A stretch of DNA of 64,000 nt, from assembly GCA_030546905.1 (NCBI GenBank), contig JAUOPI010000001.1, forward strand, positions 1 through 64,000. The letters run 5' to 3'. This DNA is from Granulosicoccaceae sp. 1_MG-2023. Its GTDB lineage: Bacteria > Pseudomonadota > Gammaproteobacteria > Granulosicoccales > Granulosicoccaceae. Position 1 is the stretch's first letter, and every line of letters starts with the position of its first letter. Shown here piece after piece: positions 30,964 through 40,400 of this stretch. A program made the translations under genes and the position numbers. A model generated the notes under the pieces. The model saw nothing but the letters and a program-made list of their open reading frames with translations, searched no databases and was not told where the DNA came from.

Positions 30964-31777
30964 CAGTCCGGTATTTTTTGTGGTGGCTTTGCAAAGCGAG
31001 GCCACGCCCCTGATCGAACACTACAAGCTGCGCGCCACCGGCCACAGTGCCTTCCGCTGCTTCAGCAACGGCAATGTCTCGCTGATTGTGTCCGGCATCG
31101 GCCGCATCAATACCGCCGCCGCCACTGCCGCGCTGCTGCACAGCGCGCCGTCCCTGCAGCGCGCGGTCTGCCTCAACACCGGTATTGCCGGGCATCACAG
31201 TCTGCCGCTGGGGCAGGCCTTTGTTGCGCATCGGATCTCCGATGCACAGAGCGGCACCGACTGGTATCCGCAGATGACCTTCAACCCGGCCTGCGCCAGT
31301 TCGGCCCTGCGCACTGTCGATGCGCCCACGAGCGACTATCCGCAAGACAGCGGCGTCGATATGGAAGCCTCGGCGTTTTATCCGGTTGCCATCCGCTATC
31401 TGCCCGGCGAGCTGACGCAAGTGGTGAAGGTGGTCTCGGATACACCGGAAGAGGCGCTGGACAATCTGGACAAGGCACGCGTCAGTGCGCTCATGCAGGA
31501 AGGCCTGCCGGCCATCCACGACTGCGTAACACAGTTGCAAAAACTCGCCGCCGGCGTTGCGGACAACACGGAAACAAGCCGCGCCCTGGCCGAATACTGC
31601 AAGCACTGGCATCTGACGCAGGCCCAGAAAAACAACCTCAGCCGCTTGCTGGAGCGGCATCTGGCGCTGTTCTGCGCCATCCCCGAGGCCGGGCTTTTTG
31701 CGCAGGAAAAAACCGCCAAGGGCATGCTGCGGGCGCTCAATCAGCGTATTGCCAGCCGGGGGCTGCACCTCTCGTGA
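30953..31777 (+). CDS. Nucleosidase / purine-phosphorylase-like protein
   Basis: A 274-residue protein of the nucleoside phosphorylase/MTA-SAH nucleosidase superfamily. The first strand (FFVVALQSEATPLI) carries the family's early Glu. VSGIGRINTAAATA is the phosphate/ribose loop, and VDMEASAFY (Glu138) is the Met-Glu ribose-binding motif. A C-terminal region of about 80 residues, helical and charged, is not typical of MtnN and suggests a divergent subfamily. It would cut or phosphorolyse a nucleoside. It sits between a glycosyltransferase (11-nt overlap) and a radical SAM photoproduct-lyase-like gene (GTGA overlap). Confidence 0.7.
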   Translation: MNTDSPVFFVVALQSEATPLIEHYKLRATGHSAFRCFSNGNVSLIVSGIGRINTAAATAALLHSAPSLQRAVCLNTGIAGHHSLPLGQAFVAHRISDAQSGTDWYPQMTFNPACASSALRTVDAPTSDYPQDSGVDMEASAFYPVAIRYLPGELTQVVKVVSDTPEEALDNLDKARVSALMQEGLPAIHDCVTQLQKLAAGVADNTETSRALAEYCKHWHLTQAQKNNLSRLLERHLALFCAIPEAGLFAQEKTAKGMLRALNQRIASRGLHLS

Positions 31778-32778
31778 GCCACACAATTTACGTCGAAGAA
31801 GCCGCGCTTGCGCTGCCGAAAACACAGGAAATCCTGGCCCGCTATCCGCGGGCGCGCAAGATCACCGTAGAACGCTACGGCGAGATCTTTAACCCGCGTG
31901 CGCAGAACTTCCGACTGCAAAAGCAAAACCCGGCACTGATTCTGGCACTGAAACATGACGGTTTTGTGCTGCCCGCGCCGCCGGAATACAACATCGGCGG
32001 CGATCACAATTTTTATTTCTCACACATGATGAACTGCGTGTATGACTGCCGTTACTGCTTTTTACAAGGCATGTACCAGTCAGCCAATTACGTGGTGTTC
32101 GTTAATTACGAGGACTTTTTCGCACGCATCGCCGAACAACAGGCCGCTCTGCCCGACGGCGAGCGCGGCTGGTTTTTCTCCGGCTATGACTGCGACTCGC
32201 TGGCCTTTGAGCCGGTCACCGGATTTATCGATGCGGCGCTTGCCCACTTTGCCGCGCATCCGCAGTCCATGCTGGAGTTACGCACCAAGAGCACGCAAAT
32301 CCGTCCGCTGCTAAGACGCGAGGCCATGGACAATGTGGTCGTCGCTTTCAGCCTCTCGCCGGATGCGGTCGTGCAACGCTGGGAGGCGAAAACCCCGTCG
32401 CTGGAAAAACGCCTGCTGGCCGCAAGCCGTCTGGCCCAACAGGGTTGGCAAATAGGCCTGCGCTTTGATCCGGTGGTCGTCACCGGCGACAGCATTGCCG
32501 CCTACCGCGCGCTGTTCGAACGTGTTTTTGCGGTCCTGCCCGAAGCGGCCGTGCATTCGGTCAGTCTGGGACCGTTCCGTCTGCCCAAACCGTTTTACAA
32601 GAAACTGGTCAGAATTTATCCGGAAGAATCCCTGTTCGCCGGCGAAACACAAATCAACGGCAATATGATCTCCGCCGAAGCGCAACAGGAAACGCAATTA
32701 CTACAAGCCTGTCGGGAGGCCATACTGAGCTATATTCCGCAGCGCAAATTCTTCCCCTGCACAGAGATTCCCGCGTGA
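31774..32778 (+). CDS. Spore-photoproduct-lyase-like radical SAM protein
   Basis: A 334-residue protein similar to SplB. The radical SAM cluster motif is CVYDCRYC (Cys88, Cys92, Cys95; CxxxCxxC). Upstream is the family's N-terminal domain (FNPRAQNFRLQKQNP). Downstream is a TIM-barrel core with YDCDSLAFEPVTGF. SplB of Bacilli repairs the 5-thyminyl-dihydrothymine lesion in spore DNA; related proteins occur in non-spore-formers with unknown roles. The GTG start overlaps the previous TGA (GTGA), and the next gene also starts in a GTGA overlap, so all three are translationally coupled. Confidence 0.8.
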   Translation: MSHTIYVEEAALALPKTQEILARYPRARKITVERYGEIFNPRAQNFRLQKQNPALILALKHDGFVLPAPPEYNIGGDHNFYFSHMMNCVYDCRYCFLQGMYQSANYVVFVNYEDFFARIAEQQAALPDGERGWFFSGYDCDSLAFEPVTGFIDAALAHFAAHPQSMLELRTKSTQIRPLLRREAMDNVVVAFSLSPDAVVQRWEAKTPSLEKRLLAASRLAQQGWQIGLRFDPVVVTGDSIAAYRALFERVFAVLPEAAVHSVSLGPFRLPKPFYKKLVRIYPEESLFAGETQINGNMISAEAQQETQLLQACREAILSYIPQRKFFPCTEIPA

Positions 32779-33476
32779 GCGAAAAGCACTATCTGGTTTC
32801 CGGCAGCAGCCGCGGCATCGGTCTGGCCATTTCCGAAGCCCTGCTGGCCGCCGGTCACCGCGTCACCGGCATTGCCCGCAGCACACCGGCACTGCACGGG
32901 CGGTACGAGCATATCGCGCTGGATCTGAGCGATGCCGAAGCGGTCCGGCGCGCGCTGGAGCCACGCCTTAAACAAACCTGCTTCGACGGGCTGATCAACA
33001 ACGCCGGGGCCGGTTTATTCGGTTCACTGGAGGAGTTTTCCTGGGCACAGATCGAAGCCTCGCTGCGTCTGAATCTGCTCAGCGCCATGCAGCTGACGCG
33101 CCTGCTGATTCCGCAGCTGAAACGTCAGGCACGCAGCGATATTGTGTTTATCGGCAGCGAATCGGCCCTGCAGGGCGGGCGCTACGGCAGTGTTTACAGC
33201 GCCGCCAAGTTCGGCCTGCGCGGCTTTGCCCAGTCCCTGCGCCACGAATGCGCCGGCAGCAATACACACGTCGGCATCGTCCAGCCGGGCATGGTGCGCA
33301 GCGACTTTTTCAATGATCTGCATTTCGGCCCGGGCCCGGACGCGGCACACGCTCTGCTGCCGGCGGATGTGGCCGCGGCGGTCATGCAAATGCTCAATGC
33401 GCCGGACCATGCGCTCATCGAAGAGCTGATCGTCAATCCGCGCCAGCACGTGGTCAAAAAAAAGCCCCGTCAATGA
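32775..33476 (+). CDS. Short-chain dehydrogenase/reductase
   Basis: A 233-residue SDR. SGSSRGIGLAI is the TGxxxGIG cofactor loop, INNAGAG matches NNAG, the catalytic Ser is in FIGSESAL and YSAAK is the YxxxK pair. It is likely NADP(H) dependent, given the Arg in the loop. It closes the GT2-nucleosidase-SPL operon with a GTG start coupled to the SPL stop codon. The substrate is unknown; the context suggests a modified nucleoside or sugar rather than a fatty acid. A terminator overlaps its stop codon. Confidence 0.85.
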   Translation: MSEKHYLVSGSSRGIGLAISEALLAAGHRVTGIARSTPALHGRYEHIALDLSDAEAVRRALEPRLKQTCFDGLINNAGAGLFGSLEEFSWAQIEASLRLNLLSAMQLTRLLIPQLKRQARSDIVFIGSESALQGGRYGSVYSAAKFGLRGFAQSLRHECAGSNTHVGIVQPGMVRSDFFNDLHFGPGPDAAHALLPADVAAAVMQMLNAPDHALIEELIVNPRQHVVKKKPRQ

Positions 33477-33487
33477 CAGGGCTTTTA
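33461..33487. terminator. Rho-independent terminator
   Basis: AAAAGCCC / GGGCTTTT arms, with the SDR stop codon in the loop. It can serve the SDR operon and the convergent SRPBCC gene. Confidence 0.65.
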
Positions 33488-33504
33488 CGCTGCGGCCTGC
33501 CTGT

Positions 33505-33927
33505 TCAGGGCATGCCGAAGATTTTCTTGAGATTGTCAAAACCGGCCTGATAGATCCCCATCACCGCCTTCTCGGCTTCGCTGACCGATGTGCCTGCTGC
33601 CGGATTAAAGCGGCCGCCCCACTCGACCACGCAGCTGTTGTCGTCATCACCCTGCCGGATACGCAGCGTGGAGGTGTAATCGGACACCGGTAACGGGCTG
33701 TCGACAATCGAGTAGCTGTACTCGAATACGCCGTCGCGGATTTTTTCCAGCTTTTCGATAATCTGACCGCCGCCGACCAGCGACAGCGTGCGGATTGTGC
33801 CGCCTTCAGACAGCTCGGATTTTTCCACCGCCGGATGCCATTGCGGCAAGGCGTTGAAGTTGCCGATCAGCTCCCAGACCTTTTCCGCCGATACGTTCAG
33901 TTCCTGTTCGGTCGACACCTTGGACAT
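33505..33927 (-). CDS. SRPBCC-fold protein (polyketide cyclase/START-like)
   Basis: A 140-residue protein of the SRPBCC superfamily. It has the opening helix-strand pattern (VSTEQELNVSAEKVWELIGNFNALPQWHP), a Gly-rich middle strand (LVGGGQIIEKLEK) and the C-terminal long helix. Such proteins bind a small hydrophobic ligand. No catalytic residues can be assigned. It is divergent from a small membrane protein with an inverted repeat between them. Confidence 0.8.
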   Translation of the reverse strand: MSKVSTEQELNVSAEKVWELIGNFNALPQWHPAVEKSELSEGGTIRTLSLVGGGQIIEKLEKIRDGVFEYSYSIVDSPLPVSDYTSTLRIRQGDDDNSCVVEWGGRFNPAAGTSVSEAEKAVMGIYQAGFDNLKKIFGMP

Positions 33928-33949
33928 ACTGCATTCCCCCTTATTGATT

Positions 33950-33991
33950 TATAGTGAGCCCGGCTTACTGCGGGCCGGTCTCTTCACTATA
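33950..33991. promoter_or_regulatory. Inverted repeat between divergent genes
   Basis: TATAGTGA (33950-33957) and TCACTATA (33984-33991) form perfect 8-bp arms about 26 bp apart, with an inner CCCG/CGGG pair. It lies between the starts of the SRPBCC gene and the DUF6122-like gene. The TATAGT halves resemble -10 boxes in opposite directions, so it may be a shared operator/promoter. Confidence 0.35.
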
Positions 33992-34039
33992 AGCGCCGCT
34001 CATTGTTGTCGACAAGCTATACCAAGGGATAGTCTCCGG

Positions 34040-34360
34040 ATGCTTCATATCGCGCTGCATTTTATCGTGCCACTGCTGCCGGCCGTGTTGATCGGGCGCC
34101 GTCACTGGTGGCGTGTCTGGCTTGTGCTGTGCGCGACCATGCTGGTCGATGCCGATCATCTGCTGGCTGACCCGATCTACGACCCGCTACGCTGCAGCAT
34201 CAATTTTCACCCGCTCCACCGCCTTCCGGTCATCGGCCTCTATGCGCTGGCATTGTGGCCACGGGCAAGCCGTCTGCCGGCGCTCGGCCTGCTGATCCAT
34301 ATGGGACTGGACTCACTGGACTGCTACACCCATCAGGGCATCTGGTTTACCTCGCATTGA
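34040..34360 (+). CDS. Small membrane protein, DUF6122-like
   Basis: A 106-residue protein with two to three hydrophobic helices and a conserved-looking histidine/aspartate pattern (MLVDADHLLADPIYDPLRC, then HPLHRLPVIG, and HMGLDSLDC). This resembles DUF6122 / metal-dependent-hydrolase-like membrane proteins. The reading frame extends further upstream, but those residues overlap the SRPBCC gene and lack membrane character, so I chose the ATG at 34040. Function unknown. Confidence 0.65.
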   Translation: MLHIALHFIVPLLPAVLIGRRHWWRVWLVLCATMLVDADHLLADPIYDPLRCSINFHPLHRLPVIGLYALALWPRASRLPALGLLIHMGLDSLDCYTHQGIWFTSH

Positions 34361-34533
34361 CAAAGTTTTTCGTATTTTCCTGAGCAAAATTCCCCCCATT
34401 GCCTAAACTTTTGCGGTAACGACAAAAATCAGGCATGACCGCGACCGGATCGCCTAAGCGCTTGATTACTTTGCCTGTGAAACGAACTTAAAGCGGCGCA
34501 GACCCGGACGCGCTGCTGCCCGGGATGATAGTT

Positions 34534-35472
34534 ATGAGTGATCTGATTCAATCGGCGGTACAGTTTTCCACCTACAGCGGCGAGCTTTTCGGCACGCACT
34601 GCCATAAAGACAAACAGGGACGCAGTGTTGTGGTACTGCTGCTGGCCGACGGCGGCGCTATCGACCGCAACGGCAATTCCGCGGACGGTTTCAACCAAAG
34701 CCGCTGTCTGCAGGCGCTGGCCGGAGACCTGGTACAACTGGGTATACCGTCGCTGCGCTACGACAAGCGCGGTACCGGCCTCAGCGCCATGGCCCTGCCG
34801 CATCCGGCCGAGCTGACTCTCGAAGACTATGTGGAAGACGCCATTCACGCGATTCAGTACCTGCGCAACGAGCAGGCCTATGAACGGGTGGTCGTGGCAG
34901 GTCACGGTGAAGGCGCGCTGATCGGCATGCTGGCCTCACAACAAGTGCCGGTCGACGGCCTGATCTGCATCGGTGCCAGCGCCCGCAACGGCGCTCAGTT
35001 GCTGCACGAACAACTCAGCAAGCATCTGAGCCCGGAAAACCTGGTGCAGGCCGATGCGATTATTCAGCAACTCTACGAAGGACGCTTTGTCGACGCGGTT
35101 CCGGATACCTTCGCGCATCTGTTCAGCCACGATATCCAGCCGTTGCTGATGTCACTGTTCCGCACCGAGCCGACCGCTGCCCTGCGCGCCGTTGACGCGC
35201 CGGTTCTGCTGCTGCACGGCAGCCGTGATATCCAGGTGCCGTTCAGCGATGCCAATGCGCTCAAAGCGGCCCGCAGTGATGCCACGCTGTTGTTTGTCGA
35301 GGGCATGAACCACGTGCTCAAAGCCGTCGACGCCGACACCCAGATACAGCTTGAACAATACCGCAACCCTGCGCTGCCGGTTTGCCGACAGCTGACGCTG
35401 AATATGGTGTCATTTATAGGTCGTTTGCTGCGCCGCGCAGATACGACACACAAAGTCACAGATCACGCCTGA
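34534..35472 (+). CDS. Alpha/beta hydrolase-fold protein lacking the nucleophile serine
   Basis: A 312-residue alpha/beta-hydrolase. The nucleophile elbow reads GHGEG (VVVAGHGEGALIG), so the Ser expected in GHSxG is Gly125 (codon GGT at 34906-34908). LLHGSRDIQVPF carries the acid and GMNHV the histidine, so those two of the triad are present. The N-terminus is unlike typical lipases and could be a C-C hydrolase or esterase. The loss of Ser suggests a non-hydrolytic role or a dead copy. No signal peptide. The ATG at 34534 is preferred to one three codons upstream. It has no clear partner genes. Confidence 0.75.
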   Translation: MSDLIQSAVQFSTYSGELFGTHCHKDKQGRSVVVLLLADGGAIDRNGNSADGFNQSRCLQALAGDLVQLGIPSLRYDKRGTGLSAMALPHPAELTLEDYVEDAIHAIQYLRNEQAYERVVVAGHGEGALIGMLASQQVPVDGLICIGASARNGAQLLHEQLSKHLSPENLVQADAIIQQLYEGRFVDAVPDTFAHLFSHDIQPLLMSLFRTEPTAALRAVDAPVLLLHGSRDIQVPFSDANALKAARSDATLLFVEGMNHVLKAVDADTQIQLEQYRNPALPVCRQLTLNMVSFIGRLLRRADTTHKVTDHA

Positions 35473-35498
35473 GGCAGCCAAAGCGGTCTTATCCTACA

Positions 35499-35519
35499 GC
35501 CCGCGTGCAACGCGCGGGC
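35499..35519. other. GC hairpin after the hydrolase gene
   Basis: GCCCGCG / CGCGGGC, 7-bp stem with a 7-nt loop, no T-run. It is a weak terminator at best, downstream of the hydrolase gene and upstream of tamA. Confidence 0.4.
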
Positions 35520-35605
35520 CAGACTGTCTCCGCCTCTTTTGCCGGCGGCACAGATTGTGATTATCGAATCTCTTTTAATCCCCCTTTTTGTATAACGGAA
35601 TACGC

Positions 35606-37420
35606 GTGTACCGCTCTCACACTTTAGATTGCAATCCATTACGACGGCTGAGTGTGCGCAGTGCCCTCATGCTTGCACTGCTGACAACGCCGCTGACCGC
35701 GACGGTCAACGCCGCCGCGGAACAGACCGCTGAGCAGACCGTTGAAGTCAGCATCTCCGGCGTAGAAGATCCGCTGCTGAACAATATCAAGGGCTTTCTG
35801 CCACTGTACGGTTTTGACGGTGAGGCCGCGCCCAGCGTCAGCCGCTTGCATTATCTGCACAGCAAGTCCGAAGAAAAGATCCGTGAGGCGCTGACGCCCT
35901 ACGGCTATTACCGGCCGCTGATCAGCACCAGTCTTGAACTCGACGGCGACACCTGGCAGGCCGGCTATGAGGTTGAGCCCGGCGATCCCATTCCCCTGGC
36001 CGAATTGGATATCCGCCTCACAGGCGAAGCCGAGAATGATCCGGCCTTTATTCAGGCACTGGAAGAGTCGCCACTGAAAGTGGGCAAGCCGCTGCTGCAC
36101 GAGGACTATGAAGCACTGAAACGCACGTTTCAGGTGCTGGCCTCGGGGCGTGGCTACTTTGACGCCGCCATGAAAGAAAGCGAACTGCGCATTAACCTGC
36201 AGGATTATGAAGCCGCGGTAGTGCTGCATTTCGACAGTGGCCAGCGTTATTTCCTCGGCGATGTGAGCTTTAACCAGAACAAACCCTGGCTGAGCGAAGA
36301 CATGCTGGCGCGTTACTCTGATATCGAAGCCGGTCAGCCCTACCTCGCCGAAGACCTGCAACAACTGCAGAGCGATCTGAGCAACACCGAGTATTACAGC
36401 GAAGTGACGCTCGATGCCTCGCCGGACAGCGCCGATGCCGGGCGCATTATTCCGGTCGGCGTGAACCTGACCGCCCGCAACCCGACCCGCTACACCTTCG
36501 GTGCCGGTTACGGCACCGACACCGGCGCCCGCATCAAGGGCGGCATCACCGGCCGGCGGGTCAATGACTCCGGTCACCACTACACGGTCGAGGCGCTGCT
36601 GGCCGAGCTCAAATACGGTATCGCCGGCGAGTACGTCATCCCCGGCGCAGACCCGCGCACCGATGCCTGGGGTCTGCGCGGCTCGCTGGAAGATGAGCAC
36701 TCGGACAATCAGGACTACCGCGCGGCCAGCATCGGTGGTTACTTCCGTCACAGCGACGGCCTGTGGATGAAAACCTATTCCCTGGACTACCGGGTGGAAC
36801 GCTATGAACAAACCGACGGCGACGAAACCAGCAGTCTGTTGATTCCCGGCATCGAATGGACCCGCACCTTCCCGGGCGACATGGACGAACGGATTTATCC
36901 GACCTACGGCACCATGGTGCGCCTGAGTCTGCGTGGTGCCAGCGAAGAGATTCTCTCGGACACCAGCTTTGTTCAGCCGCAAATCGATGCCAAATGGATT
37001 TACTCCTTTGCCAACCGCACGCGCCTGATCGCCCGCGGCTCGGCAGGCACCACCTCGGTTTCTGATTTCGACCAACTGCCGACCTCACTGCGCTTTTTTA
37101 CCGGTGGCGATACCTCGGTACGCGGTTATGAATACAGCGTGATCGGACCGACCGACGACGACGGCGATGTGGTCGGCGGCAAACATCTGCTGGAAGCCGG
37201 ACTCGAATACGAAGTGCCGTTTGCCGAGAAATGGAGCGTCGCGGCTTTCTATGATGCCGGTGATGCCTTTAACGATTCACCTGATTACAAAACCGGCGCC
37301 GGCCTGGGTCTGCACTGGCTGTCACCGATCGGGCCTATCCGCTTCGATCTCGGCCACGCCTTTGATGACCCGCCCGGCAACAAGCTGCGTTTGCACCTGA
37401 CTATCGGAGCTGACCTGTGA
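35606..37420 (+). CDS. tamA: Translocation and assembly module protein TamA
   Basis: A 604-residue outer-membrane Omp85-family protein. It has a signal peptide (about 20-37, ...TATVNAAA), three POTRA domains (about 45-270) and a C-terminal 16-stranded barrel (Bac_surface_Ag). The barrel contains a VRGY motif (TSVRGYEYSVIG), the Omp85 landmark, and ends with the typical GPIRFDLGHAF and a final aromatic-poor strand. I chose the GTG at 35606, preceded by ACGGAAT; an upstream TTG frame exists. It is translationally coupled to tamB (GTGA). TamAB moves lipids and outer-membrane proteins across the envelope. Confidence 0.9.
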   Translation: MYRSHTLDCNPLRRLSVRSALMLALLTTPLTATVNAAAEQTAEQTVEVSISGVEDPLLNNIKGFLPLYGFDGEAAPSVSRLHYLHSKSEEKIREALTPYGYYRPLISTSLELDGDTWQAGYEVEPGDPIPLAELDIRLTGEAENDPAFIQALEESPLKVGKPLLHEDYEALKRTFQVLASGRGYFDAAMKESELRINLQDYEAAVVLHFDSGQRYFLGDVSFNQNKPWLSEDMLARYSDIEAGQPYLAEDLQQLQSDLSNTEYYSEVTLDASPDSADAGRIIPVGVNLTARNPTRYTFGAGYGTDTGARIKGGITGRRVNDSGHHYTVEALLAELKYGIAGEYVIPGADPRTDAWGLRGSLEDEHSDNQDYRAASIGGYFRHSDGLWMKTYSLDYRVERYEQTDGDETSSLLIPGIEWTRTFPGDMDERIYPTYGTMVRLSLRGASEEILSDTSFVQPQIDAKWIYSFANRTRLIARGSAGTTSVSDFDQLPTSLRFFTGGDTSVRGYEYSVIGPTDDDGDVVGGKHLLEAGLEYEVPFAEKWSVAAFYDAGDAFNDSPDYKTGAGLGLHWLSPIGPIRFDLGHAFDDPPGNKLRLHLTIGADL

Positions 37421-40400
37421 TTAAGCGTTTATTGAAAATTACCGGCATCGTTGTGCTGCTCCTGCTCGTTCTGGTCGTGGGCGCTGTCGGCTGGATTGCC
37501 GGCACTGAAAACGGCCTGCAACAAACCCTGGCGCTGGCCCAGCGCTTTGCGCCCGGTTCGCTGAGCTACAGCGAAGTCAGCGGCAAACTGTTCGGCCCGC
37601 TGCATATCCGCGACTTGCAGTATGAGCAGGAAGGCGGCGTCAAAGCCGATATCGGCTCAGTGGACTTTGACTGGCGTCCGTCTGCCCTGCTGGGGCTGGA
37701 CGTGGCCATCGAACAGCTGCATGTGAATGATATTTCCGTGTGGCTGGCAGAAGCGGCTGAGAAAGAAGAAGAACCGCCGCAAAGCGAAGGCTTAACGGAT
37801 ATTTCCCTGCCCGTGTCGATCCGTCTCAAGGATATCGCGGTCAACAATGTGGCCATTTATCCGGCCGGGCAGGCCGAGCCGATCGAAATCCGCAGTCTGG
37901 CGCTGGCCGGTTCAGCCGAAGCCTCTGATGTCCAGCTTGCGGATCTGGAAGTGGTCGCGCCACAGGGCGAAGTGCGGCTCAACGGCGAGGTGGCCACACG
38001 TGACGCCTACCCGATGGATCTGACACTGAGCTGGAAAACCGATATCGCCGCGCCCGGCCCGCTGCAGGGCGAAGGTACGCTGAGCGGTGATCTTTCCGCC
38101 CTGAAAATACAACACCGCATCAGCGGTTTTGCCGAGGCCAATATTCAGGCCCTGCTCAGCGATGTTACCGACGAGCTGAACTGGGACGCCACCATCACCG
38201 CCAGCGTGCCTGAGCCGCAGGCGGTCTCGCCCCTGCTCACCGATGTGCCGACCGTCTCACTGGTCAGCCAGGGCGGGCTGGACGACTTCAGGGCCAATGC
38301 GATTGTCACCGCCGATACAACACAAAGCGGCCCGGTACGCCTGAATGCGGATCTGCAAGGCTCCACGCAGGCCCTGACGATCAACACCGTGACCGCCACA
38401 CTGCCGGATGTCGACGGTGAGCTTTCCCTGCAGGGCGATGTGGATCTGACCTCACTGGAGAGCGATATCCGGGGCCAATGGCAGAACCTGCGCTGGCCGC
38501 TGACCACGGAGCCGGCCATCGCCAGCGCGCCGCAGGGGGACTTCAGTTTCAGCGGTACGCCAGAGGAATTCACCGCCGCGCTGAACGGGCTGCTCGACAG
38601 CACCGACTACGGCAGTGTCAACCTTGCACTGAAATCCCACGCCGACGGCGATCGCCTGAATCTCGATTCGCTCACGGCAAACGCCACCGACGGTCCCCTC
38701 AGTCTGGACCTGAGCGGCTGGTTCGATACCAAAGAACAGACCTTCAACGCCGATGGTCAGTGGCAATCACTGAGCTGGCCGCTGCAAGGTCAAGCGCAGT
38801 TCACCAGTGACACCGGTACGCTCAATGCCAGCGGTTCACTGGAGAAATTCACCGCCTCGCTGAGCACCAATGTGGACGGCGAAGCCATCCCTGCCGGCAG
38901 CTGGCAACTGGCGCTGGACGGCACACAAACCGCGCTCGACAACTTCACCCTGCGCGGCGACACGCTTGACGGCGTGATCAGCGCACAGGGTTCGGCCGGC
39001 TGGAGCGACGATCCGACATGGGATGTGGCGCTGGAAACCGCCGGAATCAATCCCGGCGTACAGTGGTCAGACTTTCCCGGCCGGGTCAATCTGCAAGCCA
39101 GTTCGCAGGGCCGTATCGTTGACGGCGAAGCGCAACTGCGCGCGGTCATAGACGGCCTCTCCGGCAGCCTGCGCGATCAGCCCCTGGACGGCAGCGGCAC
39201 AATCGACGTACAGGGTCAGAAGGTCACGATTAACAATCTGATCCTCCGGCACGGCGCGACGGTTGTGGATGCCAGCGGTGAGCTGGCCGAACAGCTCGCC
39301 CTGCAATTCGGACTTGAAAGTCCGGATCTGTCGACACTGCTGCCAGAGCTTGCCGGCGCAATCGACATCAGCGGCGATCTCAGCGGCAGCAAAGACTCAC
39401 CGCACATCAAGGCCAGCGGCAAGGCGGCGGACATCCGCTATGCGGACAACGCCGTGGATAATCTGGATTTTGCGATCGAAGGCGGTCTGGCACTGCAGGA
39501 CAAACTGGCAGTCAGGCTCAACAGCGACAAAATCAACGCCGCCGGCCAGCAGATCCGTGATCTGGCGCTGGTCGTGGACGGCTCTCAGGCACAGCATGTG
39601 CTGACGCTGTCGGCCGATACCAACCAGGCCAAACTCGACACCCGTCTGAGCGGTGGCTACGACGGTCAGCGCTGGCTGGGCTCACTGGCAGCCTTGTCAC
39701 TGCAGGAAACGCCGGTCGGTGACTGGGCCCTGCGTGCACCGGCCAAAATCAACGCCTCAGCGGAACAAGCCGGTATCACCGCCGCCTGTCTGGACAATGC
39801 GGCGGATCAGGGCAGTCTGTGTATTGAAGGCGATTGGCTGGCCGGCGGCAATGCCGGTGGTCAGCTGTTGATCAGCGGTCTGTCACCGGCACTGGCAGAA
39901 GCGTTTCTGCCGCCGGGCATGCAAATCGGCACCGAGCTCAACGGCAGTGCCGACGCCACCCTGAACGCCAACGGCGAGCTCAGTGCCGATGCGAAAGTTG
40001 TTCTGGATAAGGGCAAAATCGTCTTTAACGCCGACAGCGATCCCATCGAAGTCGGTCTGGCCGAGTCGCATATCAACGCCCGCTGGGCAGGCAACGCCGG
40101 TACGGTGGATGTGGATTCGGCGTTTGATGAGATCGGTGAGCTCAGCCTGCAGGCACAGATCAGTGATCCGGCAGGACAAGGCACGCTGGGCGGCCGCGTC
40201 CTCACGGATTTTACCGACCTGAGCATTATCAGCGCACTGGCGCCACAGCTGCAGGAAGTCGCGGGCACGCTTAACAGCGACCTGACACTCGGCGGCACGC
40301 TCAGCGCGCCGCGGATTGAGGGCGAGCTTGCACTGCGCGACTTTAGCGCCGAGATTCCGGAAACCGCGATGCTGATCGAGCAGACCAATCTGGTCGTCAG

